From contig NC_087071.1 in the NCBI RefSeq assembly GCF_963678635.1, positions 39,271,858 through 39,335,857 on the forward strand: a stretch of 64,000 nucleotides of DNA. Reading direction: 5' to 3'. Positions 27,901-33,869 of the stretch are shown here, piece by piece; within the stretch, counting starts at the first letter, position 1, and the number at the start of each line of letters is the position of its first letter. A program made the translations under genes and the position numbers. This stretch comes from Symsagittifera roscoffensis (lineage: Eukaryota; Xenacoelomorpha; Acoela; Convolutidae). Below the pieces are notes generated by a model. That model saw only the letters and a list, made by a program, of their open reading frames with translations. It was not told where the DNA came from and ran no database searches.

Positions 27901-28660
27901 TGTGCAATTCTGATGATAGGCAGGGGCATCTTTCGAGTTGTTACATATTTGTTAGATCAGTCTTGAAAATGTTGTAGCTGAGAATTAATTGGCACAGGAA
28001 CATTTTAGCGATGTACATACCATGGTCATTAGTTTCGTAACTACTGAATTGATTGAAATCCTTATGAAATGCAAGATTTGAAAAGTACTGAAGATTTTTG
28101 TCTTTGGTAGTTTGCGTGTCATGTGTGCTAGTAGGTGGCAAGGCGTGGGATCTGGTTCGAACTCTGGACCAGGTGGAGTTGGTTCTGGCTCGGTGCTCAA
28201 GTATCTGTTGCATCTGAGATTCCAGTCAACTTCGAGCAACAAAATATATCTACACACAGACATCAGGTAACCAGTTGACTTCGTAGTAATTTTTGTTTTA
28301 ATTTTTTGTTTTAAGAGCCGATTTGTGCTCCCAGACGCTCAAAAATGAGCATGTTCCTTTTTTTTTCATTGTATAAAATGATAAATCTTGAATCGAAAAC
28401 TCGCGTTTTTCTTTGCCAATTCTGGCACTGCTTTGTCCATCTAACCGAACGTTTTAGTTATTGCATTGTATTGATCTGCCTGTTTTAGATGTATCTTCTC
28501 CCGTAGCCAGGGGTATGACTCAGCAACTAACACTGGCTCGGGATCAGGATCCAGTATTGGAAAGGGAAAAGTGGACCAAGGACTGTTTGGGAACGATTAC
28601 GAACTAAGAACATTCACCGAAGTGCCTCGAGATCCCCAGTTCTCCCCCTCCCGGCCATAA
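512..28660 (+). CDS. atos: Atos homologue (ATOSA/ATOSB, FAM214; Drosophila atossa), 19 candidate exons
   Basis: This is a spliced gene of about 28 kb. Atos proteins are nuclear proteins; Drosophila Atossa is known as a transcriptional regulator of macrophage metabolism and tissue invasion. The evidence is family motifs falling on exons with GT-AG boundaries and matching phases. The N-terminal region has LANWERLR, PLVVEVW and LLQAIQSHLSFSQLASW (exons 2-3). The middle is long and Ser-rich, with FNPNTGLPLSSSP in exon 11. The core Atos domain (DUF4210-type) has NFEESVLNGR, GFKADIGA and TLFNPNGSVIKVF (exons 14-17). The C-terminal chromosome-segregation-type domain has YLLHLRFQS and ends YELRTFTEVPRDPQFSP (exons 18-19). 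The protein is about 1,490-1,500 residues, longer than I expect for vertebrate members, mainly through the middle region. Splicing around exon 10 is uncertain. The 5' end may lack upstream exons. Confidence 0.93.
964..1211 (+). CDS. atos: Atos exon 2
   Basis: The exon is entered after ...gtgttttag and leaves at cacag|gtgaat in phase 2. It encodes CLANWERLRVMQEVLESK followed by PLVVEVWIVAEC and, near the end, VLMEVWTFHKI. These hydrophobic blocks match the pattern of the N-terminal Atos region. Confidence 0.8.
1212..1550 (+). other. Atos intron 2
   Basis: AT-rich intron of 339 bp. I see no repeat, RNA gene or conserved open frame in it. Confidence 0.6.
1551..1772 (+). CDS. atos: Atos exon 3
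   Basis: The acceptor ttttttaag supplies the single base needed by exon 2 and the donor is tacag|gtagaa (phase 2). The exon encodes LLQAIQSHLSFSQLASWL, a hallmark of Atos proteins, and ends GPLNIHYR. It joins in frame to exon 4 as NIHYR-ICAGGDV. Confidence 0.88.
1773..3166 (+). other. Atos intron 3 with foldback element
   Basis: This 1.4-kb intron contains an imperfect palindrome at 2191-2644 and, at 2731-2768, a fragment of the dispersed repeat family whose copies end in a GCGAAGC hairpin. A second dispersed motif (a variant of cacagcaaccggctatcc) lies near 2927. The rest is AT-rich sequence without recognisable content. Confidence 0.6.
2191..2644. repeat. Imperfect palindromic (foldback) element
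   Basis: The left arm (from tttgaaacaaaaatcaacac) is matched in reverse complement by the right arm (ending gtgttgactgttgtttcaaa). Matching inner blocks include gtcggtttaagaac near the centre at about 2415 and cgaatcaatggtcgtttcca further out. Arms are roughly 200 bp with scattered mismatches. It is probably a foldback MITE or two inverted copies of one. I did not find a convincing target duplication. Confidence 0.6.
3167..3472 (+). CDS. atos: Atos exon 4
   Basis: The acceptor gttaatag is followed by one base completing the Arg codon of exon 3, and the donor is catcag|gtgaaa (phase 2). The product begins ICAGGDVLSPSSKLSERS and continues Ser/Thr/Pro-rich for about 100 residues. The direct exon 3 to exon 4 join restores the family pattern. 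Confidence 0.85.
3625..4306 (+). CDS. atos: Atos exon 5
   Basis: The largest exon (227 codons plus one base) lies between ...gtttttag and caacat|gtgagc. It encodes a hydrophilic, Ser/Lys/Glu-rich linker with no recognised domain. It contains two SPR/SPS-rich stretches and a glycine patch (TGGGGVRF). Phases match on both sides. Confidence 0.85.
4525..4742 (+). CDS. atos: Atos exon 6
   Basis: The exon lies between ttgctttag and accag|gtaagt. The coding frame reads KSELPSLEPDVKEE, then a serine run (SSSKNSSSSSGS) and WRDPAILVSTMEDRVVT. It enters in phase 0 and leaves in phase 2, in agreement with its neighbours. The frame has no in-frame ATG near its start and is easily missed by start-based ORF finding. 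Confidence 0.85.
4949..5268 (+). CDS. atos: Atos exon 7
   Basis: The acceptor is atttgtag and the donor is tacag|gtacac. It encodes VVPDDWDLDVESNLDKVC, a Gln/Asn-rich patch, then SLDGGIMADPLSSPLGPGP. The GGIMADP motif recurs as GGILADP in exon 11, suggesting a repeated short motif in the linker. Confidence 0.85.
5365..5860 (+). CDS. atos: Atos exon 8
   Basis: The exon lies between gttgtttag and aacac|gtgagt. It encodes an acidic stretch (VTDDDEDTAYYD), then KGVMSLKDLFARIKSSSPSR and a Ser/Lys-rich tail. The MSLKDLFARI segment looks like a short amphipathic interaction motif. Its role is not known. Confidence 0.85.
5987..6339. mobile_element. hAT-type MITE with 8-bp target duplication
   Basis: The element proper is 5995-6331 (337 bp). 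It starts CAGGGGCGGATCTAGG and ends in the inverted form ATCCGCCCCTG. Identical 8-bp flanks TATCCTAG occur at 5987-5994 and 6332-6339. An 8-bp duplication with CAGGGGCGG ends is the hAT hallmark. There is no transposase. It contains long guanine and cytosine runs near both ends. Confidence 0.9.
7190..8010. repeat. Segment of a dispersed AT-rich repeat
   Basis: Blocks here recur elsewhere in the window. The sequence around the motif tttcagtcgtgattcgaac (about 7310) is repeated near 17570 and 24500. The block cgtctaatttcgagcga (about 7745) recurs near 17630 and 25365. The motif gcacagtaaacggctatcc (about 7833) recurs near 2927, 17985 and 25725. No coding capacity or clear termini were found. 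Confidence 0.5.
7470..7570 (-). other. tRNA-like segment (SINE head or tRNA pseudogene)
   Basis: On the minus strand, gcctcaattgatagagcgg resembles a tRNA D-arm/A box. About 70 bases later ccaggttcgaatcctctc matches a T-arm/B box. The spacing is too long for an ordinary tRNA, so this is more likely a SINE head or a tRNA relic carrying an insertion. No matching acceptor stem was found. Confidence 0.4.
8012..10060. repeat. 187-bp tandem satellite, about 11 copies
   Basis: The anchor gagatctttcggttgatcac recurs at exact 187-bp steps: 8061, 8248, 8435, 8622, 8809 and so on to 9931. This gives eleven units covering about 2.05 kb. Units differ by a few substitutions and essentially no length change. 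Units 5-6 and 7-8 share private variants (gatcttttttcatgg at 8914 and 9288, 374 bp apart; ataattgtggg in the following unit), which shows duplication of a dimer. No open frame is conserved. Confidence 0.95.
10833..12063. repeat. Dispersed repeat family R1, copy A
   Basis: It begins with cttgcgataagcaag and ends with atcgcaagtagtgcgaagcgcagctt, so the termini carry CTTGCGAT and ATCGCAAG in inverted form. Inside is a tRNA-like patch at about 10945-11020 (gcccggaggtagcgaata, gttctaatctgattagg). The same order of blocks is seen at 24573-25356. It is non-coding and its class is unknown; a non-autonomous DNA transposon is possible. Confidence 0.55.
12106..12309 (+). CDS. atos: Atos exon 9
   Basis: The exon follows a polypyrimidine tract ending ttttttttcag. 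It encodes a strongly basic stretch (KEKRVKKKKKREQRRDR), a possible nuclear localisation signal, then SGNGARQQLYSCSGVESVAK. The strong donor caaat|gtgaga ends in phase 2. An alternative weaker donor ccacag|gttcgg at 12280 ends in phase 0. Which donor is used decides the route to exon 10 or exon 12. Confidence 0.75.
12310..12745 (+). other. Atos intron 9
   Basis: 436-bp AT-rich intron. I see no repeat or conserved frame in it. Confidence 0.5.
12746..12854 (+). CDS. atos: Atos exon 10 (uncertain)
   Basis: The candidate exon lies between ttctgttttag and gcacaa|gtaggt. It is less AT-rich than its flanks. The frame compatible with exon 11 reads SDIGPLLVCHCHCHFQDV and ends NASSVSPGGVSLGT. It must be entered in phase 0, which requires the alternative exon 9 donor at 12280. 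The other two frames are partly open as well, so the assignment is weak. Confidence 0.4.
12855..13220 (+). other. Atos intron 10
   Basis: 366-bp intron, very AT-rich, with a stretch of repeated tactact-like words near 13090-13150. Nothing else recognised. Confidence 0.5.
13221..13363 (+). CDS. atos: Atos exon 11
   Basis: The exon lies between ttgttttag and agtcca|gttagt. It encodes GGGGILADPSVVVMKRAFSY and ends GMGFNPNTGLPLSSSP. The FNPNTGLPLSSSP motif is typical of Atos family members just upstream of the core domain. It leaves in phase 0, consistent with the upstream acceptor of exon 12. Confidence 0.78.
13680..15950 (-). mobile_element. Degenerate non-LTR retrotransposon (LINE with EEP endonuclease and RT)
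   Basis: Read on the minus strand, about 15950-15400 contains endonuclease-like fragments (KNDFYYCSN, DRIIILKL, GNTRFKKRDPLLITY). About 14760-14450 contains reverse transcriptase fragments (AFVDFERAYDRAPRQVLLWL, VVQGMYCNAQSR). About 14100-13700 contains the end of the RT/thumb region (ADGGCDSAIAVQCCSAW, MIRWICGVEPRVDD). The order EN-RT and the AYDRAP block are typical of RTE-like LINEs; the exact clade is not certain. Many stops and frameshifts show it is dead. Its GC content is higher than that of the surrounding intron. Confidence 0.85.
17390..18010. repeat. Dispersed AT-rich repeat segment
   Basis: It shares several blocks with 7190-8010 and 24380-25760: tcgggtgttttagtttc, tagtcatgattcgaac, gtctaatttcgagcga and cttgcacagcaacc. 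It is non-coding. It may be an older copy of the same composite repeat that surrounds R1. Confidence 0.45.
18821..18892 (+). other. tRNA-like segment
   Basis: The sequence gcgtggttaatgtgtaag followed by gcagattcgaatccgac resembles an A box and a B box at roughly tRNA spacing. A complete cloverleaf with matching acceptor stem is not evident. It is probably a SINE head or tRNA relic. Confidence 0.3.
19110..19225 (+). CDS. atos: Atos exon 12
   Basis: The acceptor tctgtgttcag gives phase 0 after exon 11 and the junction reads LSSSP-VAFRRMSKSISF. A second acceptor 14 bases later (ttttcgcag) would enter in phase 2, compatible with the long form of exon 9. The donor is aaagg|gtaaat (phase 2). The basic RR-SF pattern after LSSSP fits the family. 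Confidence 0.78.
19226..19683 (+). other. Atos intron 12
   Basis: 458-bp intron. It contains a small inverted and direct duplication around 19375-19465 (tatatttgatattgagaa repeats and an aggttgaac / gttcaacct pair). Nothing else recognised. Confidence 0.5.
19684..19812 (+). CDS. atos: Atos exon 13
   Basis: The exon lies between ttttaacag and cccag|gtaagt. The frame reads LMPPSLASSNCDSCGCRD and ends SSPLSPPLNTLSR. Phases match exons 12 and 14. Confidence 0.85.
19813..20500 (+). other. Atos intron 13
   Basis: 688-bp intron. The start has three near-repeats of an aaacatccgacat-like word (19830-19950). No coding content or mobile element recognised. Confidence 0.5.
20501..20630 (+). CDS. atos: Atos exon 14 (start of core domain)
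   Basis: The exon lies between gtgtag and aatacag|gtataa. It encodes a serine-rich run and then LVVNFEESVLNGRMEPLGI, the start of the conserved Atos core (DUF4210-type). Highly diagnostic. Confidence 0.95.
20631..21429 (+). other. Atos intron 14
   Basis: 799-bp intron, of which about 20920-21273 is a truncated hAT-type MITE in reverse orientation. The rest is unremarkable. Confidence 0.6.
20920..21273 (-). mobile_element. Truncated hAT-type MITE, same family as 5995-6331
   Basis: The right end reads agatccgcccctg, the inverse of the CAGGGGCGGATCT terminus. The interior matches the 5995 copy in reverse (aaatttttctaaaggcgcc, ggagcgcgcgccg). The left terminus is missing, with the match starting at agggtcccc (about 20921). 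No target duplication can be shown. Confidence 0.8.
21430..21546 (+). CDS. atos: Atos exon 15
   Basis: The exon lies between ttttttgcag and tatttt|gtaaga, phase 0 at both ends. It encodes GFKADIGAAGAKFCPSHIS and SDDGSPSPYF of the conserved core. Confidence 0.95.
21547..23105 (+). other. Atos intron 15
   Basis: 1.56-kb intron carrying a hAT-like MITE at 22501-22840. It also carries one dispersed-repeat motif (tgtgctacttgcaaacc near 22067). Otherwise AT-rich and unremarkable. Confidence 0.6.
22493..22848. mobile_element. Diverged hAT-type MITE
   Basis: The element is 22501-22840, starting cagtggctcgcg and ending cggcacgctactg, so the terminal bases are imperfectly inverted. The flanking 8-mers ggttggta and tgttggta agree at 7 of 8 positions. 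Interior blocks (ttggcgcctttagaaaa, gccaaaaatggat) match the 5995 family. It is an older relative. Confidence 0.75.
23106..23258 (+). CDS. atos: Atos exon 16
   Basis: The exon lies between attaaatag and caagtg|gttagt, phase 0. It encodes GYISLQNVGLDENN, a glycine/arginine-rich insert (RVRGGGGGGGRAGN) and HRVPRKGQIQV. The VPRKGQIQV end joins to TLFNPNG in exon 17. The Gly/Arg insert looks lineage-specific. Confidence 0.95.
23259..27010 (+). other. Atos intron 16 (3.75 kb)
   Basis: The intron contains dispersed-repeat copies: a block of the composite family at about 24380-24572, R1 copy B at 24573-25356 and further blocks to about 25760. A small foldback lies at about 24152-24240 (caaccagcgatgcaatag against ctattgtatcgctgattgg). 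The stretches 23260-24150 and 25760-27010 are AT-rich with no identified content. Confidence 0.55.
24573..25356. repeat. Dispersed repeat family R1, copy B
   Basis: It starts cccttgcaatcagcaag and ends attgcgagtgatgcgaagctcagc followed by ttcgcctctgtg. It matches copy A in order: gtctcctgcacac, a tRNA-like patch (ggtttgaatctggccagg at about 24755), ggacctg plus a T run, and ggcttagttgcca. The hairpin GCGAAGCTCAGCTTCGC marks the end. Confidence 0.55.
27011..27201 (+). CDS. atos: Atos exon 17
   Basis: The exon lies between gattgttcag and gcaggag|gtaagg. It encodes TLFNPNGSVIKVFIVMYDL and HQTFLRQRTFLVP, the most conserved Atos block, then an Asn/Ser-rich tail. It leaves in phase 2. Confidence 0.96.
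27202..28131 (+). other. Atos intron 17
   Basis: 930-bp intron. It has an R1 5' terminus fragment at about 27500 (acacttgcgataaagaggg). Nothing else recognised. Confidence 0.5.
28132..28266 (+). CDS. atos: Atos exon 18
   Basis: The exon lies between atgtgtgctag and acatcag|gtaacc. After a Gly/Ser-rich stretch it encodes SVLKYLLHLRFQSTSSNK and IYLHTDIR, the start of the C-terminal chromosome-segregation-type domain. Confidence 0.95.
28489..28660 (+). CDS. atos: Atos exon 19 (last coding exon)
   Basis: The exon follows ctgttttag. It encodes CIFSRSQGYDS, a Gly/Ser insert, and YELRTFTEVPRDPQFSPSRP, ending at TAA 28658-28660. The C-terminus matches the usual family end. Confidence 0.96.
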
Positions 28661-29100
28661 GTTCAAAGGGTGGGAGAGAGTTTGTTGTCGTTGAATTGGA
28701 TGGCAGTTTAAATCAGAAAAAATAATCGATCCAAAGATCGTTTCGGAATCAAAGATTGCTGTATTTCTATCCTCAGCTGTCAACTATATTTATCGTCATC
28801 CGAATTTCAAAGAAGGTCACTTTTCGAATAGATGATTCGTTTAACGATCGAAGACTAGCGAACACTTTTTCAACATACAAGCAGTGTCAGCGGTTCAGCT
28901 GGATGACATAATCGACTTAAAGGGAAAAAAATTTAAAAAACTTACAAATTTAATGGTGCAAACTATTCTCATTCATTTCAATATTATTGGTGCGAATACT
29001 TGAATTCAATTGTAATTTTACTGTAGGTTAATTAAGCAGCTATATTAGTAAATTCTTAAATTGTTTAAATTAGTCTTAATAAAGCGGGTATAGTTGTACT
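28661..29100 (+). other. atos: Atos 3' untranslated region
   Basis: Non-coding sequence after the Atos stop. It is bounded by the candidate polyadenylation signal at 29078. The cleavage site is inferred to lie shortly after it. Confidence 0.6.
29078..29083 (+). terminator. Polyadenylation signal AATAAA
   Basis: A canonical AATAAA lies 418 bases after the Atos stop codon, in an otherwise AT-rich 3' region. Usage is inferred from position only. Confidence 0.6.
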
Positions 29101-29315
29101 GCACGTTAATACCGTATTACTTGGATTAGAATACATTTTCTAAAATAGTCTTTATGATCCAAAAAGTAACTGGCTACTGCGCAAACAGAACTAAATGCTG
29201 CGAAGTAAGTAATTTGTCAAAAATAGATGAAAAATTAAATTAGTTCACATTCGAAAAAGCGATGTCACTTATTCATCTTGTTTAAGAGTCACTGAACGAA
29301 TTCAGGACTCTTAAA

Positions 29316-29588
29316 CAGGGGCGGTTCTAGGATTTTCTCGAGGGGCGGGGGGGATCGGCGGATTTTCGAAAATTTTGACGACCTTTTTTTTGGTCGACCA
29401 AATTGATTTTTCCAAGCTCTCCTTAAGTACTAAAAAGACGCTGTTTTGGCCAAATTTTCTGCGCAGCAGCCAAATCTTTGAAAAAACAGGTCAAAAAAGC
29501 CGTTTTTGGGCACTTTTTGGAAAATTTTGACAAAAAAATCGTTTTTTTTTTGCGCGCTGCCCCTTAAAGTTAGTATATATTGGCGCCA
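29316..29588 (+). mobile_element. Truncated hAT-type MITE
   Basis: It starts caggggcggttctaggattttctcg, matching the left end of the 5995 copy. The interior follows (gccgtttttgggcac, ttagtatatattggcgcc) and then stops. The right terminus is missing, so no target duplication can be checked. Confidence 0.8.
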
Positions 29589-29608
29589 AAGTATATATAG
29601 TATATATT

Positions 29609-29820
29609 ACCGAAACTGATCATGTGACAGATCATAGCTAAAAGTTAGTTGGAAAAAGAGTCAATGAAAGTAAGGAAACTTACCTAATTTTGAAATGCTG
29701 ATTCTTTACTTTGAAATTCGAAAGATGAAAATGTTTCAAAATTAGTTAAGTTTCCTTGCTTTCATTGACTCTTTTTCCATCTGTCTTTTAGCTATGATCT
29801 GTCACATGGTCAGTTTCGGT
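29609..29820. repeat. Short foldback with about 90-bp inverted arms
   Basis: The left arm begins accgaaactgatcatgtgac and the right arm ends gtcacatggtcagtttcggt. Agreement continues inward through agatcatagctaaaag and ttcattgactctttttcc, with a central loop of about 30-40 bases. It would form a stable hairpin if transcribed. It directly follows the truncated MITE. Confidence 0.8.
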
Positions 29821-30042
29821 GAAGCTGGGGGAGGGGGTTGGTTGGACGTAGGATTGGGTAATAGTTAGAATTGGAGGGACTCACCGTTGCTGAACCACTA
29901 CAAGCCCCCTAAGTCGCACGCGTTGGGGTCGAATTGAACGGTAGGAAATGACGGGGCAGCGTAAAAAAGAGGAAGGAGGGGTGGTAAACGTGGTTGTCAA
30001 AAGTTATTGCTTGGGTGCGAGTTATGCAGATAGCTGCAAAAG

Positions 30043-30700
30043 TACAGTGTTGATTTAAATTATCCGGACAAACGAACAAAACTTGAATTTTCAAACGCGT
30101 TTTTCTCAAATTGGGTTAAGATTAGACAAAAAGTGAAAAGAACAAAAGTTGCTTGGAATTTCAACAGAATTAATCTGGTGCCATTTTTTCTCCGAAATTC
30201 TCAACAAAAATTTTACCCCAAAAATGGGTCTTTTTGGCTTTTTTCAATTAATCAAAAATAACGCTGAAACTACTTAGTTAATTGATAAGAAAATTATATC
30301 ACAGGAAACCTTTTACGCAGTTCAACAAAGTATAAGATGGGTTAAATCTCCAAAAACCAGTATAAGAGAAAAAAATTTTAAGAGAGCAAATTTTTGGAGA
30401 ATTAACCTTAAACTTTGTTGAACTGCGTAAGAGGCTTCCTGGGATATAATTTTCTTATCAATTAACAAAGTAGTTTCAGCGTAATTCTTGATTAATTGAA
30501 AAAAGCCAAAATGACCCATTTTTGGGGTAAAATTTTTGTTGAGAATTTCGGAGAAAAAGTGGCACCATATTAATTCTGGTGAAATTGTAAGCAACTTTTG
30601 TTCTCTTCTTTTTTGTCTAATCTTAAACCAATTTAAGAAAAACGCGTTTGAAAATTCAAGTTTTGTTCATTTTGTCCGGATAATAGAAATCAGCTCTGTA
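30043..30700. mobile_element. Foldback MITE, Tc1/mariner-like (TA duplication)
   Basis: The element (30045-30698, 654 bp) starts CAGTGTTGATTTAAATTATC and ends in the inverse (tccggataatagaaatcagctctg), flanked by TA on both sides. Arms of about 300 bp are inverted copies. The blocks acgcgtttttctcaaattgg, gaattaatctggtgcc and attttaccccaaaaatgggtc reappear in reverse. No transposase. Confidence 0.8.
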
Positions 30701-31589
30701 GTGTTGAAATTGCTATTTCCGTGATCGCTAATAAATTCCAATGTTAATAAACAGCTGTATTCAATCAAGATCATAAAAGACAACTAAATTAGGAGTTTAC
30801 CAAAGGTGGCAAAGCGCTCCGAAGGGTATTACCTGTCAAATATGTCTTGCACCGGTGTAAGGTTAATTGATTGACAGATGCGGTTTAACCAACATAACAA
30901 GACACGATGAGTGAGCTAGTTTAATCCCTATGACAAGAGTATACAACTTACATCCACAAAATATCGATTATCGCGGATTTCTTGAACAAAAACTATCGAT
31001 CATGTATTAAATGAGTTCAAATATGTTATCATGAATTAAAGTGGGCGTGTCGTTATAATTGCAACATAGCTGATTCAATGGTCTGAATTTCTGATTCGTA
31101 ATCAAGTCGATTTTAATTGTTTCTCGCTCGCAAACTCATTACCGAAATTTATCCACAATCTTTGCTGTGGATTATAACAAAAGAAATATAAGGGAACGTT
31201 TGGTCAAGTTTTCTCAATGTGCAAAACAGTCTTATTCCAAACATTTATTTAAAAACTATGTTTGCTCAGTATACAATCATGACAGAATTTATTAATAAGT
31301 TTTGAGATTTGCGAAAAGTTCGAAATTTGGAAATAATTACCAAGTTTGCAAAAAGTTTAACTCTATTGCTGTCAGACAATTCACAAACTAGTTATACTTC
31401 AATTTTGGACCAACAATGATGTTTCATTATCAAACAACAGGCTTACAAATTAGGTTATCGCGAAAAACATTACGAGGCCAAACTGCGAACTGCATATAAG
31501 TTTTGGATATAGTCCATTCTGTATAATCCTGGATTCCTGAGACATTCTTAAACTTGTTCCAAAATGTAAGTAGATTCCGACTACAAACT

Positions 31590-31805
31590 TTCCGTGGATT
31601 CCGCGTACAAATATCTGTAAAAAAAATTATTGTCGGCACATTTATGGCCAGTATTCCGCAGCAAGCGAACATAGCTAGTTGTTCTGGATTCCGCAACAAA
31701 GTGGGTTCCGCAAAATGTAAGTGGAATCCGGAAATGCAAGTGGAATTCGCAAATTTTGTTATCGGAATCTGCAAATGTAAGCAGATTCTGCAAACTGTAA
31801 GTGTA
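31590..31805. repeat. Degenerate ~20-bp tandem repeat
   Basis: Words like ggattccgc, gtaagtggaatccg, gcaagtggaattcgcaaa and gtaagcagattctgcaaa follow one another at about 20-base spacing. Both strands are open here, which I read as repeat periodicity and not as coding. A related pair occurs near 32355-32385. Confidence 0.45.
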
Positions 31806-32694
31806 TTTAGTGAAATTAACTATGACATCGCGGATTTTAAAAGCAATGACTTAAACATTTTCAGCGAATATACGAACAAATTTCGAAACATTGGCTAACT
31901 AAATTGGTGGTTGTCACCCTTTAGTTTTTGTCATACATATCCCAACAAGTATTTTTAGGATCACAGTGTTGGAAACACAGCACCGAATAAATTCATTATT
32001 TTGAGTTAATCGGTTGAGTGTTTGGAAACACAATGCACACTGAATCGCCAAATTAGGTCAGTGTTTTTGTGATTCCACTAATCCTAAATAAGGATCTAGT
32101 TGGTGGAGAGTGGATTCAAATCATGAACGCAGTATTTGGGATGATACAGCGAACTCAAATCATGAGGGCAGTTTTAGGTCATGTCAATGGTTAGATCATC
32201 TAATATTTTCAGAGAAATTGATGGATGTTTAGTTATCAGTTTTGAATACCATCATGCCTAGTCTTAAATTAAAATCGTAGTACTATTTTGATCTTTCCTG
32301 TTTTGACTTCAGTGAGTTTCTCTATGAAATCTGTGTTACTTATACACATATATGTTACTGGAATCCGCAAAGAAAATGCGGAATCCTTTTTTCAAATAAA
32401 ATTTGTGGATTCGACTTAGAAACTGCGAACTCCGCTTACAGTTGCCAATTCCGCAATAGTTCATTTTAAGTATACACATGTCCGATTATTTGTTTGGGGA
32501 TATCACAAACGGTTCTGGAGCGATGTTGAACAGTTCAATATTTTAGGTATTTGTTTAAGGAATCCAAAACGGCAAAAAAAAATTGCTCACTACTGAAGTT
32601 TTCGATAAACAAATTAGAGCTTTGGTCGGTTTTTTGTTTCAAAATATTTGATTTGACTGATCTAGGTCACTCTGTCATTTACTATCTGAATTAT

Positions 32695-33405
32695 TACAGC
32701 GCTGATTTAAATAAACCGGACAAAACGCGTTAAACTTGAAATTTAAAACTCATTTTTCTCAAATGGGGTTGAGTTTAGGTGAAAACTTATGAAGACAAAA
32801 CTTGCTTAGAATTTTAGCAGAATTAATATGGTGTAATTTGTTTTGCAAAGTTCGGGTCCGAAATTCTACCCCAAATATGGGTCATTTTGGCTTTCTTAGT
32901 TAATACAAAATTAAGCCAAAAATACCCAGTCGATCACAGACATAATTATATCAAAGTGAGCCCCTTACGTAGCTCAACAAACTTTAAGAAGGGCATAATC
33001 TCCAAAAAATTGTTTAAGTTATTTTTTTTTGTTTGATAGAAAAAAGGTCATTTTTGCTATATAAAATACCAACTTTTTTTTAAAAACAATTTTTTTAAAC
33101 ACTACGCAATTAATTTTGAAGAAAATACCCCTCTTAAAGTTTGTTGAGCTACGTAAGGGCCTCACTTTGATATAATTGTGTCTGTCATCTACTGGGTATT
33201 TTTGGCGTAATTTTCTATTAACTAAGAAAAACCAAAATGACCCATTTTTGGGGTGAAATTTCGGACCCGAATTTTGCAAAACAAATTACACCATAATATA
33301 TCTGATAAAATTCTAAGAAAGTTTTGTCTTCATAAGTTTTCACCTAAACTCAACCCAATTTGAGAAAAATGCATTTTAACTTTCAAGTTTAACGCGTTTT
33401 GTCCG
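32695..33405. mobile_element. Second Tc1/mariner-like foldback MITE, 3' end truncated
   Basis: It starts TA then CAGCGCTGATTTAAATAAAC and has the same arm blocks as the 30045 copy (caaatggggttgagttt, accccaaatatgggtc). The inverted right arm ends at gcgttttgtccg without the terminal CAG motif. The central region around 33040-33110 is unrelated AT-rich sequence. Confidence 0.75.
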
Positions 33406-33869
33406 TTAACGATGGCCGCACAAAAACGAAGAGTTTAGGTTGGTTTAAAGGATAAATTAACCTAATTTAAAAATACTTCTTCTTAAATGTGAACTCAGCA
33501 GAAAAGAAAAACAATTCGTTTATAGGTTCAGGTAGCCAACGAATCTTTTTCTCAGGACACATTTTAGGTCAGTTTTAGGAAACAAAATTTTTTTTGTACT
33601 CAATTCTGAAAATGAAACAACTTTCTTGATAACGGTAGTCTTTAAAAAAGATACCTATTTTTTCATATTTTTCTCAAAAAATTGTTATTTGAGCAAATAG
33701 CAAAAAAGATAACTTGCTTATGCTCAAAAAATCACTAGACAATGCAAGAACAAATGCGTTCAAACGACCTGGCTAATTGTTACCTTCTAAGTTTGTAAAA
33801 CATTGTTTTTTTTTGGATATTTTTTCAGGCTGACCAGTTTGATTTTCAATGGTTTGCTCAAAAGCAGAC

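Noticed and set aside
31430..31898. Overlapping frames of about 114 aa on both strands
   Set aside because: The open reading follows from a ~20-bp degenerate repeat lacking stops, not from coding; no exon signals or family motifs.
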